Of a DNA stretch of 64,000 nt, positions 25,679 to 34,526 are shown one piece after another. Origin of the DNA: Gramella sp. KN1008 (GTDB lineage: Bacteria > Bacteroidota > Bacteroidia > Flavobacteriales > Flavobacteriaceae). How positions within the stretch are numbered: the first letter of the stretch is position 1; every line of letters starts with the position of its first letter. The DNA lies in contig NZ_SJDV01000004.1 of assembly GCF_004332155.1 (NCBI RefSeq), forward strand, positions 1-64,000, written 5' to 3'. The position numbers were made by a program, and so were the translations under genes. The notes beneath the pieces were generated by a model. The model was given only the letters and a program-made list of their open reading frames with translations, ran no database searches and was not told the DNA's origin.

Positions 25679-27364
25679 ATGTCTATATTGAAATTACAGG
25701 GACGAACAAGAGCACAGGAAAGTTCCGGTGCAATTGAACGCATGTATATAACCATGAGGCATCTCTTTAACCGGGGTTTCTATAAACCAATGGGAGTTTC
25801 GGGAGAAACCTTAAGGGAATCCCTTTTTACACTTAGGCCGGAGATCTATGGGTCCATAGCCGATGAGAAGGCCGAGCTGGAGGGATTGCTGTATGTTATT
25901 GACAGGCTTCCAAAAGGGATTGAAGAATGCCGTTATATCAATCTTACCAGTGACGAGGGTTACGGGAATTCTCATTTTAAACCTATCATTCCGCCAAAAA
26001 GAAGGAGAAACTGCTACCGGATAGATGAGGAGCAGATGAATATTGAGATCACCCGCGGGAGATCTGAAATTTATGATATCCTGACTCATTTGACCTTTCT
26101 TTTTATTGAATCCCATAAGATCATGAAAAGGGTTCTAATAGATGAAGATGGCAGTGTGAATCGTGACTGGGAGAAACTTGAGTTTGCCGCTAATCAGGAA
26201 GAGCTAAGCCAGGCACAGCGGGAGGTGGCCCTAACCCATACTGCAAGTATTCTGGGACGTACATTTCATGAGTTAAACCTGGTTTATCCAAAGTTTTCCA
26301 CCCCTGGTAATCCTGATAGATTCCTGAGGATTATCTGGTCTCTAGGAAAAATGGCCATTCAGGAAACCATTGATAATAAGAAACGGATCATCACCTTTAG
26401 TCCCGTATTAAGAGAGCGACTCGGCCATCACATTCATGGTGAGATCTGGGCAAATAATATTAAGCTCAAATTAATTGAGAACGATCTTATGCATCGGCCT
26501 CTTCATATTATTAGTGCCAATATGCATAGTGTGATGAATACTCTATACACTCCTTACGCTTTTAAGACAGAGCTAAAAAAGAAGAAAGTACTGAGTATTT
26601 ATGAAGAACTGAGCGATAGCGGTAATGGAGGATTGCGGAATAAGGTTACTAAAGCTGCGCTGGATAAGGGTATGTTCTTTATTGAAGATAAGAGCGGGAC
26701 AAATATTGATGTGCAGATCTTCGATACAGCAAAATTGGAAGCAGGCTTTAATAATACCAATTTCGTTAATCTAAGTCCCGAAGAAAAGCCCGTGATTATT
26801 GTAATGGATTATGCTTTTGGAGAACAGGCGTATGAAACTATGGATGAGCTATTGAAACCTTTGAACCATAAAGATAAGGAGTTCAGAATGAACGTGAGGT
26901 CCATTTCAATTATGGGTAAAGCAGGAATTCTTGAAGGAGGGAAGGGAGACATTATGATCCCCGATGCCCATTTATTTGAAGGTACGGCCGATAATTATCC
27001 TTTTAAAAATGAACTTAAAAAGTCCGATCTTGACGGACATGGGATCAATGTGGTTGATGGAGCGATGATTACCGTTTTGGGAACCTCGCTTCAGAATAAG
27101 GATATTCTGAAATTCTTCCATGACTCCACGTGGAACGTGTGTGGACTGGAGATGGAAGGAGCGCACTATCAGAAGGCGATTCAGGCGGCTTCCAGGTTAA
27201 GAGGGAGTATAGACGAGAACGTAAAGGTAAGATATGCCTATTATGCTTCAGATAATCCTCTTGAGACCGGTAGCACACTGGCTTCCGGAGGACTGGGAAC
27301 TTCAGGTGTTAAACCAACCTATCTTATTACAGAAAAGATCCTGGAACAGATTTTTAATTCATAA
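25679..27364 (+). CDS. Conserved protein of DUF6909 type with nucleoside-phosphorylase-like C-terminal half
   Basis: A 561-residue cytoplasmic protein without signal or membrane segments. From memory it belongs to the Bacteroidota family DUF6909. The N-terminal half (about 1-340) is helical, with MYITMRHLFNRGFYKP near the start and a RRRNCYRIDEEQ segment; I recognise no enzyme motifs there. The C-terminal half (about 365-560) has features reminiscent of purine nucleoside phosphorylases and AMP nucleosidase: IIVMDYAFGEQAYE at its start, then IMGKAGILEGGKGDIMIPDA, VVDGAMITVLGTSL and the CGLEMEGAHYQKAI signature. That resemblance is my inference. It lies in the GH3/rhamnose operon, nine bases after the GH3 gene. 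Confidence 0.7.
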   Translation: MSILKLQGRTRAQESSGAIERMYITMRHLFNRGFYKPMGVSGETLRESLFTLRPEIYGSIADEKAELEGLLYVIDRLPKGIEECRYINLTSDEGYGNSHFKPIIPPKRRRNCYRIDEEQMNIEITRGRSEIYDILTHLTFLFIESHKIMKRVLIDEDGSVNRDWEKLEFAANQEELSQAQREVALTHTASILGRTFHELNLVYPKFSTPGNPDRFLRIIWSLGKMAIQETIDNKKRIITFSPVLRERLGHHIHGEIWANNIKLKLIENDLMHRPLHIISANMHSVMNTLYTPYAFKTELKKKKVLSIYEELSDSGNGGLRNKVTKAALDKGMFFIEDKSGTNIDVQIFDTAKLEAGFNNTNFVNLSPEEKPVIIVMDYAFGEQAYETMDELLKPLNHKDKEFRMNVRSISIMGKAGILEGGKGDIMIPDAHLFEGTADNYPFKNELKKSDLDGHGINVVDGAMITVLGTSLQNKDILKFFHDSTWNVCGLEMEGAHYQKAIQAASRLRGSIDENVKVRYAYYASDNPLETGSTLASGGLGTSGVKPTYLITEKILEQIFNS

Positions 27365-27373
27365 AACCAAAAA

Positions 27374-27919
27374 ATGCAGGTAGAAGAAACACCCTTAAAA
27401 GACTGTTTTCTTATAAAACCTAAAATATTTGAGGATCATCGGGGTATTTTCCTTGAGACCTATCACCGTAAACGCCTTGCTGAACTTACAGGAATAGATG
27501 CCGAATTCGTTCAGGATAACCAGTCGGTTTCCAGTTATGGAGTACTTCGCGGTTTGCATTATCAAAAAGGTGAGTTTGCGCAAACCAAGATTGTGCGGGT
27601 CATCTTCGGTAAAGTGCTGGATGTGGTGGTAGACCTTAGACCTGATTCCCCTACTTTTAAAAAGACCTATTCGGCCATTCTGGACGATCAGAACCTGCAT
27701 CAGCTTTATGTTCCAAAAGGTTTCGGGCATGGATTCCTCACCCTTTCTGAAAAGTCGGTGTTTGCTTATAAATGTGATGATTATTATAAGCCTGGCTCGG
27801 AAGGTGGAATAATTTACAATGATCCGGACCTGAATATCGACTGGAATTTTCCGGAAACCGAGATGATTCTGAGTGAAAAGGACAAAAATTTGCCAACCCT
27901 TAAGGAAGCTTTTCAATGA
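27374..27919 (+). CDS. rfbC: dTDP-4-dehydrorhamnose 3,5-epimerase
   Basis: RfbC (RmlC) epimerises dTDP-4-keto-6-deoxyglucose at C3 and C5, the third step of dTDP-L-rhamnose synthesis. The 181-residue cupin has the expected motifs: KPKIFEDHRGIFLETYH (about 14-30), DNQSVSSYGVLRGLHYQ (about 48-64) with the catalytic His, the VVVDLRPDSPTF stretch, and YVPKGFGHGFLTL. Its last four bases overlap the start of rfbD (ATGA), which implies coupling. The first two rhamnose genes (rfbA, rfbB) are not in the window; the nucleotidyltransferase at 54010 is not a clear rfbA. Confidence 0.95.
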   Translation: MQVEETPLKDCFLIKPKIFEDHRGIFLETYHRKRLAELTGIDAEFVQDNQSVSSYGVLRGLHYQKGEFAQTKIVRVIFGKVLDVVVDLRPDSPTFKKTYSAILDDQNLHQLYVPKGFGHGFLTLSEKSVFAYKCDDYYKPGSEGGIIYNDPDLNIDWNFPETEMILSEKDKNLPTLKEAFQ

Positions 27920-28767
27920 AAACTATTCTGGTAACAGGAGCAAACGGGCAGCTAGGGCAATGTTTTCAGAAACAGGCTAAGAAATATCCAAATTATCACT
28001 TCTTATTCTGTTCGTCTAAAGAACTGGATATTACCTCAAAACAAAGTCTGGAAGAAACCTTTAGTGAACAAAATATCGATTATTTTATCAATACTGCGGC
28101 TTATACGAATGTAGAGCAGGCGGAAAAAGAGAAGGAGAAAGCTTTCGCATTAAATGCTGAGGCTGCCGCTAATATTGCTGAAATTTGTAAAAAGTACAAC
28201 GCGACGCTTTTTCATTTTTCCACAGACTATGTCTTTAACGGAAAGACTTCCAGACCTTATTCTGAAACTGATCAGGTTGAACCGATAAATGTATATGGAG
28301 CTTCAAAGCTGAAAGGGGAGGAGAATATTAAATCGATTTTTGACCGGTATTTTATATTCAGGACTTCATGGTTGTATTCAGAATTCGGCCATAATTTTTT
28401 TAATACCATCCGGAGAAAAGCTGATGAGAAGGCTGAGCTGAACATTACTACCTCTCAATTGGGAACCCCTACAAATGCAAATGATCTTGCCGAATTCGTT
28501 TTGAAAATAATCAATTCGGGTTCAGAAGAATACGGACTCTATCATTTCAGTGATCTGGGAGAGGCTACCTGGTATGATTTCGCAAAGGAGATCCTGGATT
28601 ACTCCGGAAAAATAGATCAGGTCACCCTAAATAAAACCGGATTCTATAAGACCCTTGCGGAAAGACCTGCTTACAGTGTGCTTTCCAAGGAAAAGGCTCA
28701 ACATAATTTCGGATTCAGAATTCCGGAATGGAAGGAGAGTCTTCACCTGCTTATTGATGAAAAATGA
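27916..28767 (+). CDS. rfbD: dTDP-4-dehydrorhamnose reductase
   Basis: RfbD (RmlD) reduces dTDP-4-keto-L-rhamnose to dTDP-L-rhamnose using NAD(P)H. The 283-residue short-chain dehydrogenase has the nucleotide motif VTGANGQLGQCF (about 5-16), DYFINTAAYTNVEQAE (about 56-71), the STDYVFNG segment (about 102-109), and the catalytic YGASKLKGE (about 126-134) with Tyr and Lys. It overlaps rfbC by four bases and is followed after 25 bases by a related sugar-nucleotide enzyme, so the pathway is encoded as one unit. Confidence 0.95.
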   Translation: MKTILVTGANGQLGQCFQKQAKKYPNYHFLFCSSKELDITSKQSLEETFSEQNIDYFINTAAYTNVEQAEKEKEKAFALNAEAAANIAEICKKYNATLFHFSTDYVFNGKTSRPYSETDQVEPINVYGASKLKGEENIKSIFDRYFIFRTSWLYSEFGHNFFNTIRRKADEKAELNITTSQLGTPTNANDLAEFVLKIINSGSEEYGLYHFSDLGEATWYDFAKEILDYSGKIDQVTLNKTGFYKTLAERPAYSVLSKEKAQHNFGFRIPEWKESLHLLIDEK

Positions 28768-28792
28768 TTACTTTTTAAGCAATTAAACTCTT

Positions 28793-29782
28793 ATGGCTAA
28801 AAGAATACTTATTACCGGTGCGGCCGGATTTCTTGGATCACACCTCTGCGACCGTTTTATAAAAGAAGGATATGAGGTTATTGGTATGGATAATCTTATA
28901 ACCGGAGATCTGAAGAATATCGAGCACCTTATACGTAATGAGAATTTCGAATTTTACCATCATGATGTGACGAAATTCGTTCACGTAGCTGGTAAACTTG
29001 ATTATATCCTTCATTTTGCTTCTCCGGCGAGTCCCATTGATTATCTGAAGATCCCAATTCAGACACTCAAAGTCGGTTCTCTGGGAACACTTCATTGCCT
29101 TGGTTTGGCAAAAGAAAAGAATGCCAGGATCCTGATTGCCTCAACTTCTGAGGTATATGGCGATCCCCAGGTACATCCGCAGAACGAGGAATATTACGGA
29201 AATGTGAATGCTATTGGCCCAAGGGGAGTCTATGATGAAGCCAAAAGATTTCAGGAATCTATCACTATGGCCTATCATCGTTTTCACGGACTGGAAACCA
29301 GGATAGCGAGAATTTTTAACACCTACGGCCCCAGGATGAGGTTAAATGATGGAAGGGTGATCCCGGCATTTATTGGTCAGGCATTAAGGGGAGAAGACCT
29401 GACGGTTTTTGGAAATGGTTCACAAACCAGGTCTTTTTGCTTTGTAGATGACCAGGTTGAGGGTATATACAGGTTGCTTTTAAGTGAGTATTCAGACCCA
29501 GTGAACATTGGGAATCCTGACGAAATAAGTATTCTTGATTTTGCTAAAGAGATCATTAATCTTACCGGAACCGATCAGAAAATAGTCTTTAAGGAATTGC
29601 CTCAGGATGACCCAATGCAAAGACAGCCCGATATTTCAAGAGCAAAGGAAGTTTTGAACTGGGAGCCTAAAGTTTCAAGGCAGGAGGGAATGAAGATCAC
29701 TTATGAATATTTCCGGAATTTAAGTGAAGATGAACTTGAAAAAAGGGAGCATAAGGATTTTTCCAAACACATCAGAAGATAA
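28793..29782 (+). CDS. UDP-glucuronate decarboxylase-like SDR (UDP-xylose synthase family)
   Basis: The 329-residue protein is an extended short-chain dehydrogenase: [12 protein letters not shown] (about 6-17) binds [17 protein letters not shown] (about 70-83) is characteristic of the UDP-xylose synthase/UDP-glucuronate decarboxylase group, and [14 protein letters not shown] (about 144-157) carries the catalytic Tyr and Lys. [18 protein letters not shown] is also typical. It probably makes UDP-xylose or a related 4-keto sugar from UDP-glucuronate; the exact product cannot be read from sequence. The glycosyltransferase gene starts two bases after its stop codon. Confidence 0.9.
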   Translation: MAKRILITGAAGFLGSHLCDRFIKEGYEVIGMDNLITGDLKNIEHLIRNENFEFYHHDVTKFVHVAGKLDYILHFASPASPIDYLKIPIQTLKVGSLGTLHCLGLAKEKNARILIASTSEVYGDPQVHPQNEEYYGNVNAIGPRGVYDEAKRFQESITMAYHRFHGLETRIARIFNTYGPRMRLNDGRVIPAFIGQALRGEDLTVFGNGSQTRSFCFVDDQVEGIYRLLLSEYSDPVNIGNPDEISILDFAKEIINLTGTDQKIVFKELPQDDPMQRQPDISRAKEVLNWEPKVSRQEGMKITYEYFRNLSEDELEKREHKDFSKHIRR

Positions 29783-29784
29783 GG

Positions 29785-30558
29785 ATGAAAGATTACGGAT
29801 TAGTTTCGGTAATAATGCCGGCCTATAATTCGGAGGCCTTTATTTCTGAAGCGATCCTTTCGGTTCTCCAACAAACTTATCCAAACTGGGAGCTTTTGAT
29901 AATAGACGACGGCTCGTCAGATTCCAGTTTTCAGATCATTGAGAAATATTCAAAGACCGAGGCACGTATCCGTATTCTGAAAAATCCTACGAATCAGGGC
30001 ACCCATATTTCCCGGAATAAAGGAATTAAAGCGGCAACAGGCGACTTTATAGCTTTTGTTGATGCAGATGACCGGTGGAAGCCCGAAAAGCTTCAGAAGC
30101 AGCTCCAAATTCTTTCAAAAGAAGGTATTCCAGCCTGTTTTTCCAGCTATGAGCTTATTAGTGAAGATGGAAAACCATTGAATAAAAAAATAGAGGCCTT
30201 ACCGGTGCTTACTTATGACAAACTGCTTAAAGCAAATTATGTAGGAAACCTGACGGGGATCTACAGTGTAAAGGCACTGGGAAAGATCTATTGTCCCGCA
30301 ATTCGAAAGCGACAGGACTGGGCCTTATGGCTTAAGGTGATAGAAAAAGGAGGGCCTATGCAAAGTATTCGTGAATCCCTGGCAGTTTACAGAGTTAGAA
30401 AGAATTCCATTTCGAATAATAAGCTGGAGATGCTTAGATATAATTTCAGGATCTATAATCAGGTACTTGGCTATGGTCTTATAAAAAGCTTATGGAGAAT
30501 GTTGATTTTTCTTAATGAACAGTTTTTCATAAAATCCAGGCAAATTAAGCCTATTTGA
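29785..30558 (+). CDS. Family 2 glycosyltransferase
   Basis: A 257-residue GT-A fold transferase: VSVIMPAYNSEAFISEAI (about 6-23), the nucleotide-binding LLIIDDGSSDSS (about 36-47) and the metal-binding FVDADDRW (about 91-98) are all present. The domain resembles short capsule, O-antigen or teichuronic-type transferases (about 250 residues, no membrane spans). The acceptor and sugar are unknown; the preceding genes suggest rhamnose or a UDP-glucuronate-derived sugar. Its stop codon overlaps the end of the convergent CapK/PaaK-like gene by eight bases. Confidence 0.9.
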   Translation: MKDYGLVSVIMPAYNSEAFISEAILSVLQQTYPNWELLIIDDGSSDSSFQIIEKYSKTEARIRILKNPTNQGTHISRNKGIKAATGDFIAFVDADDRWKPEKLQKQLQILSKEGIPACFSSYELISEDGKPLNKKIEALPVLTYDKLLKANYVGNLTGIYSVKALGKIYCPAIRKRQDWALWLKVIEKGGPMQSIRESLAVYRVRKNSISNNKLEMLRYNFRIYNQVLGYGLIKSLWRMLIFLNEQFFIKSRQIKPI

Positions 30559-31867
30559 GGAGGGAGGTGAACTGTTTCAGTTTTCCGCTTGGGCTTCGTT
30601 TCAGGATCTCTTTTCTTTCAAATCTGATATTTAGATTTTTACCCACGTAAGTTTTTATTGCATCCAGGATCCTGATCTTCTCTTCTTTTGAAAGTTCATT
30701 TTCACTAACATATTCAATCCTGAAGCTCTCTATATCTGTTTGAATTATAACGAATTCCTTAATGTTACCGCTATCTTCAATCACCGTTTTGGTTACGTAG
30801 TAAAAGGTAAGGCCAGGTACTACCTTACCATCGGGAAGTCTGGCAATATCATTGGTGCGGCCTATCAGCTTTTCAAGAATCGGTTTTTTAAGTGTACTTT
30901 CTTTAGACAGGCAGCCAATATCACCAATATCATACCTGATCATGGGATGAGCCTTATTGAAAAGAGAGGTGATCACCACCCGGCCTTCTTCACCGTAGGG
31001 TAAGATATTATCATTTTCATCCAGTATCTCAAGATAGAGATCTTCAGAATTCACGATCCAGTGATTGTTTTCATCCTCAAACGCGATAAGGCCCACTTCG
31101 CTTGCCCCATATTCATTGATTACCGGCACACCCATGGAATTTTCAATAAGTTCCTTATCCTTTTCAAATAGTCTTTCAGAAGTGACTATACATATTTTAA
31201 GGCTGGGGCATAGCTCTTTAAGAATAATTCCCTTGTCCTTTAAAAATCGGGCAAAAAGGACGATCGCGCTTGTATATCCATTCAGATAATCAAAATTGGA
31301 ATTGCGAAAACGTTTCAGAAAAGCTTCCATTTTGGGCTCACTAAGATCAAAAATATTAAAACGACGTCTCAGGCTTATCCTGTCTTTGAGCCTTTCCTGG
31401 ATATTTCCATAGAAATCCAGAGGAATCCCATAAAACCTTGCCTGCAGGGATTTGTTGAGGTCTATGTCATACCATCTATACCTATCCTGAAAACCAGCCC
31501 AGGTCAGGGCATGGGCAAATCTATTTTTGGCAAATATGAAGGGATGCCCGCTACTTCCAGAAGTCTTTCCCACATACGCGGTTTTTGTGTTATAGGTTGA
31601 GCTTAAACGTTCCCTGAGAGGATGCTGAAGATCTGCCTTTTTCATGATTGGAACATATTTCCAGTCATCAAAACCATCCCAGTTAAAGAATTCACGGTAG
31701 AATGAATTATGCTGAATATGATAATCTATGATAGAATTCCTTCGTTTTCGCTGATATTCAGCATATACCTCTTCCGGGATCGCCTGGATCTTCTCAAGGG
31801 TTTTTTGCGCCCTTTTAATGGGGAATTTATTGAGTTGTAGTGAAAGTTTGAACCAATCCAAGGGCAA
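30551..31867 (-). CDS. CapK/phenylacetate-CoA ligase-like adenylate-forming enzyme
   Basis: A 438-residue member of the adenylate-forming superfamily, nearer to the CapK/PaaK group than to acyl-CoA synthetases. It has the P-loop AYVGKTSGSSGHPFIF (about 98-113), the VINEYGASEVGLIAFE motif (about 243-258), and the VRYDIGDIG-type segment (MIRYDIGDIGC, about 308-318), followed by LIGRTNDIARLPDG. CapK-type genes lie in capsule and polysaccharide clusters and are thought to transfer acyl groups or activate acids, but their substrates are unknown. It is transcribed toward the sugar operon and divergently from purD. Confidence 0.85.
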   Translation of the reverse strand: MPLDWFKLSLQLNKFPIKRAQKTLEKIQAIPEEVYAEYQRKRRNSIIDYHIQHNSFYREFFNWDGFDDWKYVPIMKKADLQHPLRERLSSTYNTKTAYVGKTSGSSGHPFIFAKNRFAHALTWAGFQDRYRWYDIDLNKSLQARFYGIPLDFYGNIQERLKDRISLRRRFNIFDLSEPKMEAFLKRFRNSNFDYLNGYTSAIVLFARFLKDKGIILKELCPSLKICIVTSERLFEKDKELIENSMGVPVINEYGASEVGLIAFEDENNHWIVNSEDLYLEILDENDNILPYGEEGRVVITSLFNKAHPMIRYDIGDIGCLSKESTLKKPILEKLIGRTNDIARLPDGKVVPGLTFYYVTKTVIEDSGNIKEFVIIQTDIESFRIEYVSENELSKEEKIRILDAIKTYVGKNLNIRFERKEILKRSPSGKLKQFTSLLK

Positions 31868-31881
31868 CAGTGCTTTTTTAA

Positions 31882-31912
31882 CAAATTTATTGGTGCTTCA
31901 ATTTACAAACAA
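31882..31912 (-). promoter_or_regulatory. Promoter for the CapK-like gene
   Basis: The minus strand reads TAAATTTG at 31889-31882 and TTG at 31912-31910, 20 bases apart. It overlaps the divergent purD promoter almost completely. Confidence 0.5.
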
Positions 31913-31921
31913 TTATTTTTG
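31890..31921 (+). promoter_or_regulatory. Promoter for purD
   Basis: TTG at 31890-31892 and TATTTTTG at 31914-31921 are separated by 21 bases, a good match to the Bacteroidota -33/-7 pattern. It shares its bases with the opposing CapK promoter. Confidence 0.55.
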
Positions 31922-31946
31922 AGGCAATAATTAAAATTAGATGCAG

Positions 31947-33218
31947 ATGAATATCCTTATCCTGGGCTCAGGTGGCCGCGAACATACTTTTGCTTATAAG
32001 ATCGCCCAAAGTACCAAGTGCGATAAACTTTTTGTAGCACCTGGGAACGCAGGAACTGCGGAAATTGCTGAAAACCTGGATTTAAATCCAATAGATTTCG
32101 CGGCAGTTGCAAATACTGCTCTTGAAAAGGATATAAAAATGATCGTTGTTGGGCCGGAAGATCCGCTTGTGAAAGGAATCGTTGATTTCTTCAAGAATGA
32201 TGAAAGGCTGAAGGATATTCAGATCATTGGCCCATCGGGTAGGGGAGCGTTGCTGGAAGGAAGTAAGGAAAGAGCCAAGGAATTTATGGCCATGTATGAT
32301 ATCCCCACTGCTGCCTATGAAAGTTTCAGTTTTGAAAGCCTTGAAGCCGGTAAAAACTTCCTGGAAACACTTAAACCTCCCTATGTTTTAAAAGCTGACG
32401 GACTAGCGGCAGGGAAAGGAGTACTGATAATTGATGAGCTTGAGGAAGCCAAAAAGGAGCTTGAGAATATGCTTTCAGGGAAATTTGGTGCTGCCAGTAA
32501 AAAGGTGGTTATCGAAGAATTTCTTGATGGGATAGAATTAAGCGTTTTTGTACTTACCGATGGGAAAAACTATAAGATCCTGCCTACAGCTAAGGATTAT
32601 AAAAGGATTGGAGAAGGAGATACCGGCCTGAACACCGGGGGAATGGGAGCTGTGTCACCTGTTCCGTTTGCCGATGATGAATTAATGGGGAAGATCGAGG
32701 ATCGTATTGTAAAACCCACGGTGAGAGGTCTTCAGGAGGAAGAAATCGATTATAAAGGATTTGTTTTTATTGGTCTTATAAAGGTTAAAGGCGAACCTTA
32801 TGTAATTGAATACAATGTAAGAATGGGAGATCCTGAGACCGAAGTCGTACTGCCGCGTATAAAGACAGATCTGGTTGATTTATTTCAAAAAACCTGGGAA
32901 GGTAACCTGGATCAGATAGATGTGGAGGTGGACGAAAGAGCAGCTACTACTGTAATGCTCGTATCTGGTGGTTATCCTGAATCTTACCAGAAAGGAAAAA
33001 CCATTACAGGTTTAAAAGAAATTGATAATTCTATCGTTTTCCATGCTGGGACAAAGAAAGATGGAGAGGAGATTGTAACCAGTGGAGGACGGGTTTTAGC
33101 TCTAACCTCATTTGGAAAGGATTACAAAGAGGCACTAAAAAAATCTTACCAAAGTGCAGAAAAACTGCAATTTGATAAGATGTATTTTAGAAAGGATATA
33201 GGTTTCGATTTATCCTAG
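31947..33218 (+). CDS. purD: Phosphoribosylamine--glycine ligase
   Basis: PurD (GARS) joins phosphoribosylamine and glycine with ATP in the second step of purine synthesis. The protein starts MNILILGSGGREHTFAYKI (423 residues), the usual GARS N-terminus; an ATG two codons upstream (31941) is also possible. It carries the ATP-grasp features ADGLAAGKGV (about 148-157) and TGLNTGGMGAVSPVPF (about 226-241), and EYNVRMGDPETEVVLPR (about 288-304), the metal-binding region. No other pur genes are adjacent. Its 3' end overlaps by nine bases the end of the small convergent membrane gene. Confidence 0.97.
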   Translation: MNILILGSGGREHTFAYKIAQSTKCDKLFVAPGNAGTAEIAENLDLNPIDFAAVANTALEKDIKMIVVGPEDPLVKGIVDFFKNDERLKDIQIIGPSGRGALLEGSKERAKEFMAMYDIPTAAYESFSFESLEAGKNFLETLKPPYVLKADGLAAGKGVLIIDELEEAKKELENMLSGKFGAASKKVVIEEFLDGIELSVFVLTDGKNYKILPTAKDYKRIGEGDTGLNTGGMGAVSPVPFADDELMGKIEDRIVKPTVRGLQEEEIDYKGFVFIGLIKVKGEPYVIEYNVRMGDPETEVVLPRIKTDLVDLFQKTWEGNLDQIDVEVDERAATTVMLVSGGYPESYQKGKTITGLKEIDNSIVFHAGTKKDGEEIVTSGGRVLALTSFGKDYKEALKKSYQSAEKLQFDKMYFRKDIGFDLS

Positions 33219-33440
33219 GAACGAATGAGAAGTAGATTCCCTGTTCTCTTCGTTTCTATCGTTGAATTTCTGTAACTGCTTCATCCAGTAGAAGAATGCA
33301 AGGAAACCAATGATAACGAAAATCCAGTTAAGGATATTTGCAAGAAACCAGGAATCCAGTTCAAGTTCTCTTAAAGCATCAAGAGGATAAAAAAGTATGT
33401 TTTCAAAAAGCCAGGCTATTCCCTCAAAAAAATCTTTCAT
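33210..33440 (-). CDS. Small conserved flavobacterial membrane protein (DUF6341-like)
   Basis: A 76-residue protein starting at the ATG at 33440: MKDFFEGIAWLFENILFY, an amphipathic helix, then LRELELDSWFLANI and one strong span (about 33-55), and a charged tail ending STSHSFLG. I recall this as the flavobacterial family DUF6341, often wrongly labelled uracil phosphoribosyltransferase because of its neighbourhood; it has no features of that enzyme. The frame is open from 33536, but the promoter element at 33464-33471 and the family-like N-terminus favour 33440. The function is unknown. It is divergent from the DUF6427-like gene. Confidence 0.7.
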   Translation of the reverse strand: MKDFFEGIAWLFENILFYPLDALRELELDSWFLANILNWIFVIIGFLAFFYWMKQLQKFNDRNEENRESTSHSFLG

Positions 33441-33463
33441 TGTTTGAACTTTGTTTGTGCTTA

Positions 33464-33471
33464 CAAAAATA
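33464..33471 (-). promoter_or_regulatory. Candidate -7 element for the DUF6341-like gene
   Basis: The minus strand reads TATTTTTG, matching TAnnTTTG, 23 bases before the ATG at 33440. It supports that start over the longer frame. Confidence 0.5.
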
Positions 33472-33483
33472 TAAAAAACGCCA

Positions 33484-34407
33484 ATGCTAACAAGCTTTTT
33501 TAGCAAATCCAAGCCTTTAAACCTTACGGTGATCATTCTGCTTATGTGTGTTTTCTATATTGGCGTGAATTTCACAACATGGGAAAATGGCTTTAGCTGG
33601 GGAGAATTTTTAGAAAAACTGGCAGTTCTTCTTGTGCTAGTACTAAGTCTGCTGGTTCTGAATTTTATTGCTAAAAAGAATGAGCTAACAAAACGCAGCG
33701 CCTATAAAACTTTATTATTTGCGGTTTTTGCCATTTCATTTTTTAATTTATTACAGAATGGATCTGTTATCATAGCTAATCTTTGTATTCTTTTTGCTCT
33801 TAGGAGAATAATAAGCCTCAGATCTCACAAATTCATTCAGAAGAAGATATTTGATGCGGCTTTCTGGATAAGCATCGCAACGCTCTATCATTTCTGGTCG
33901 GGTCTTTTCTTTGCCATTGTTTTCTTTGCTATTCTTAATTTTGCATCAGCATTCAGGAACTGGCTTGTACCGTTAGTGGGATTTCTGGCGGTAGCCTCGT
34001 TAACCATTTGTTTCCATTTGTTGGTTTATGATCAGTTTTATACATTTTCAGACTGGTTCCAGGCGAGTAACTTTGATTTTTCAGGTTATGGAGAAGTGAA
34101 GGTCCTTGTTCCCCTGAGCATTACGCTTGGCTTATTACTATGGACACTTTTTCAGTATTTTGGGACTATACAAAAGGCGAGTATCACGAGGCGGCCCATC
34201 CTGAGTATGATTTTGTTCAGTCTCGCAGTATCAATAGCTGTAGCTATTTTTTCCCCAACCAAGGACGGGAGTGAGCTGATCTTTTTTTTCGTTCCCCTTA
34301 GTATAATCGCTTCAAATTATTTTGACAGTAAAAAGGACAGGATTTTCAAGGAGATCATTCTTGCCACTCTTATCCTGATGCCTTTTATAGTAGCATTTGT
34401 GGTATAA
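33484..34407 (+). CDS. Polytopic membrane protein (DUF6427-like)
   Basis: A 307-residue integral membrane protein with about nine or ten hydrophobic spans spread over its whole length and only short loops; the longest hydrophilic loop is near 185-205 (YDQFYTFSDWFQASNFDFSG). I believe it is the flavobacterial DUF6427 family. No transporter signature is visible, and no function is known. It is transcribed divergently from the DUF6341-like gene, 43 bases apart, a pairing I recall as conserved. Possible roles include lipid or polysaccharide handling; that is speculation. Confidence 0.7.
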   Translation: MLTSFFSKSKPLNLTVIILLMCVFYIGVNFTTWENGFSWGEFLEKLAVLLVLVLSLLVLNFIAKKNELTKRSAYKTLLFAVFAISFFNLLQNGSVIIANLCILFALRRIISLRSHKFIQKKIFDAAFWISIATLYHFWSGLFFAIVFFAILNFASAFRNWLVPLVGFLAVASLTICFHLLVYDQFYTFSDWFQASNFDFSGYGEVKVLVPLSITLGLLLWTLFQYFGTIQKASITRRPILSMILFSLAVSIAVAIFSPTKDGSELIFFFVPLSIIASNYFDSKKDRIFKEIILATLILMPFIVAFVV

Positions 34408-34454
34408 CATTCAGGTTTACCAATACTTTCAGGCTATACTCTTCCTAAAAATAA

Positions 34455-34462
34455 TATCTTTG
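34455..34462 (+). promoter_or_regulatory. Candidate -7 element for the DUF4254/GT9 unit
   Basis: TATCTTTG matches TAnnTTTG. The transcript would begin near 34468, almost exactly at a nine-codon open frame (34471-34500) that precedes the DUF4254 gene. Confidence 0.5.
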
Positions 34463-34526
34463 TATTCGCTATGAAATATGCAGGATTAGCACGAGAATGA
34501 ATTATTAAAAAGAGAAATAATTGACA

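Noticed and set aside
27122..27137. ACTCCACGTGGAACG, resembling the parS palindrome
   Set aside because: Only 12 of 16 positions match, and the bases are needed for the coding sequence of the DUF6909-like protein.
33210..33440. Uracil phosphoribosyltransferase
   Set aside because: A 76-residue single-span protein has none of the enzyme's PRPP-binding features; I recall that label as a common misannotation of this family.
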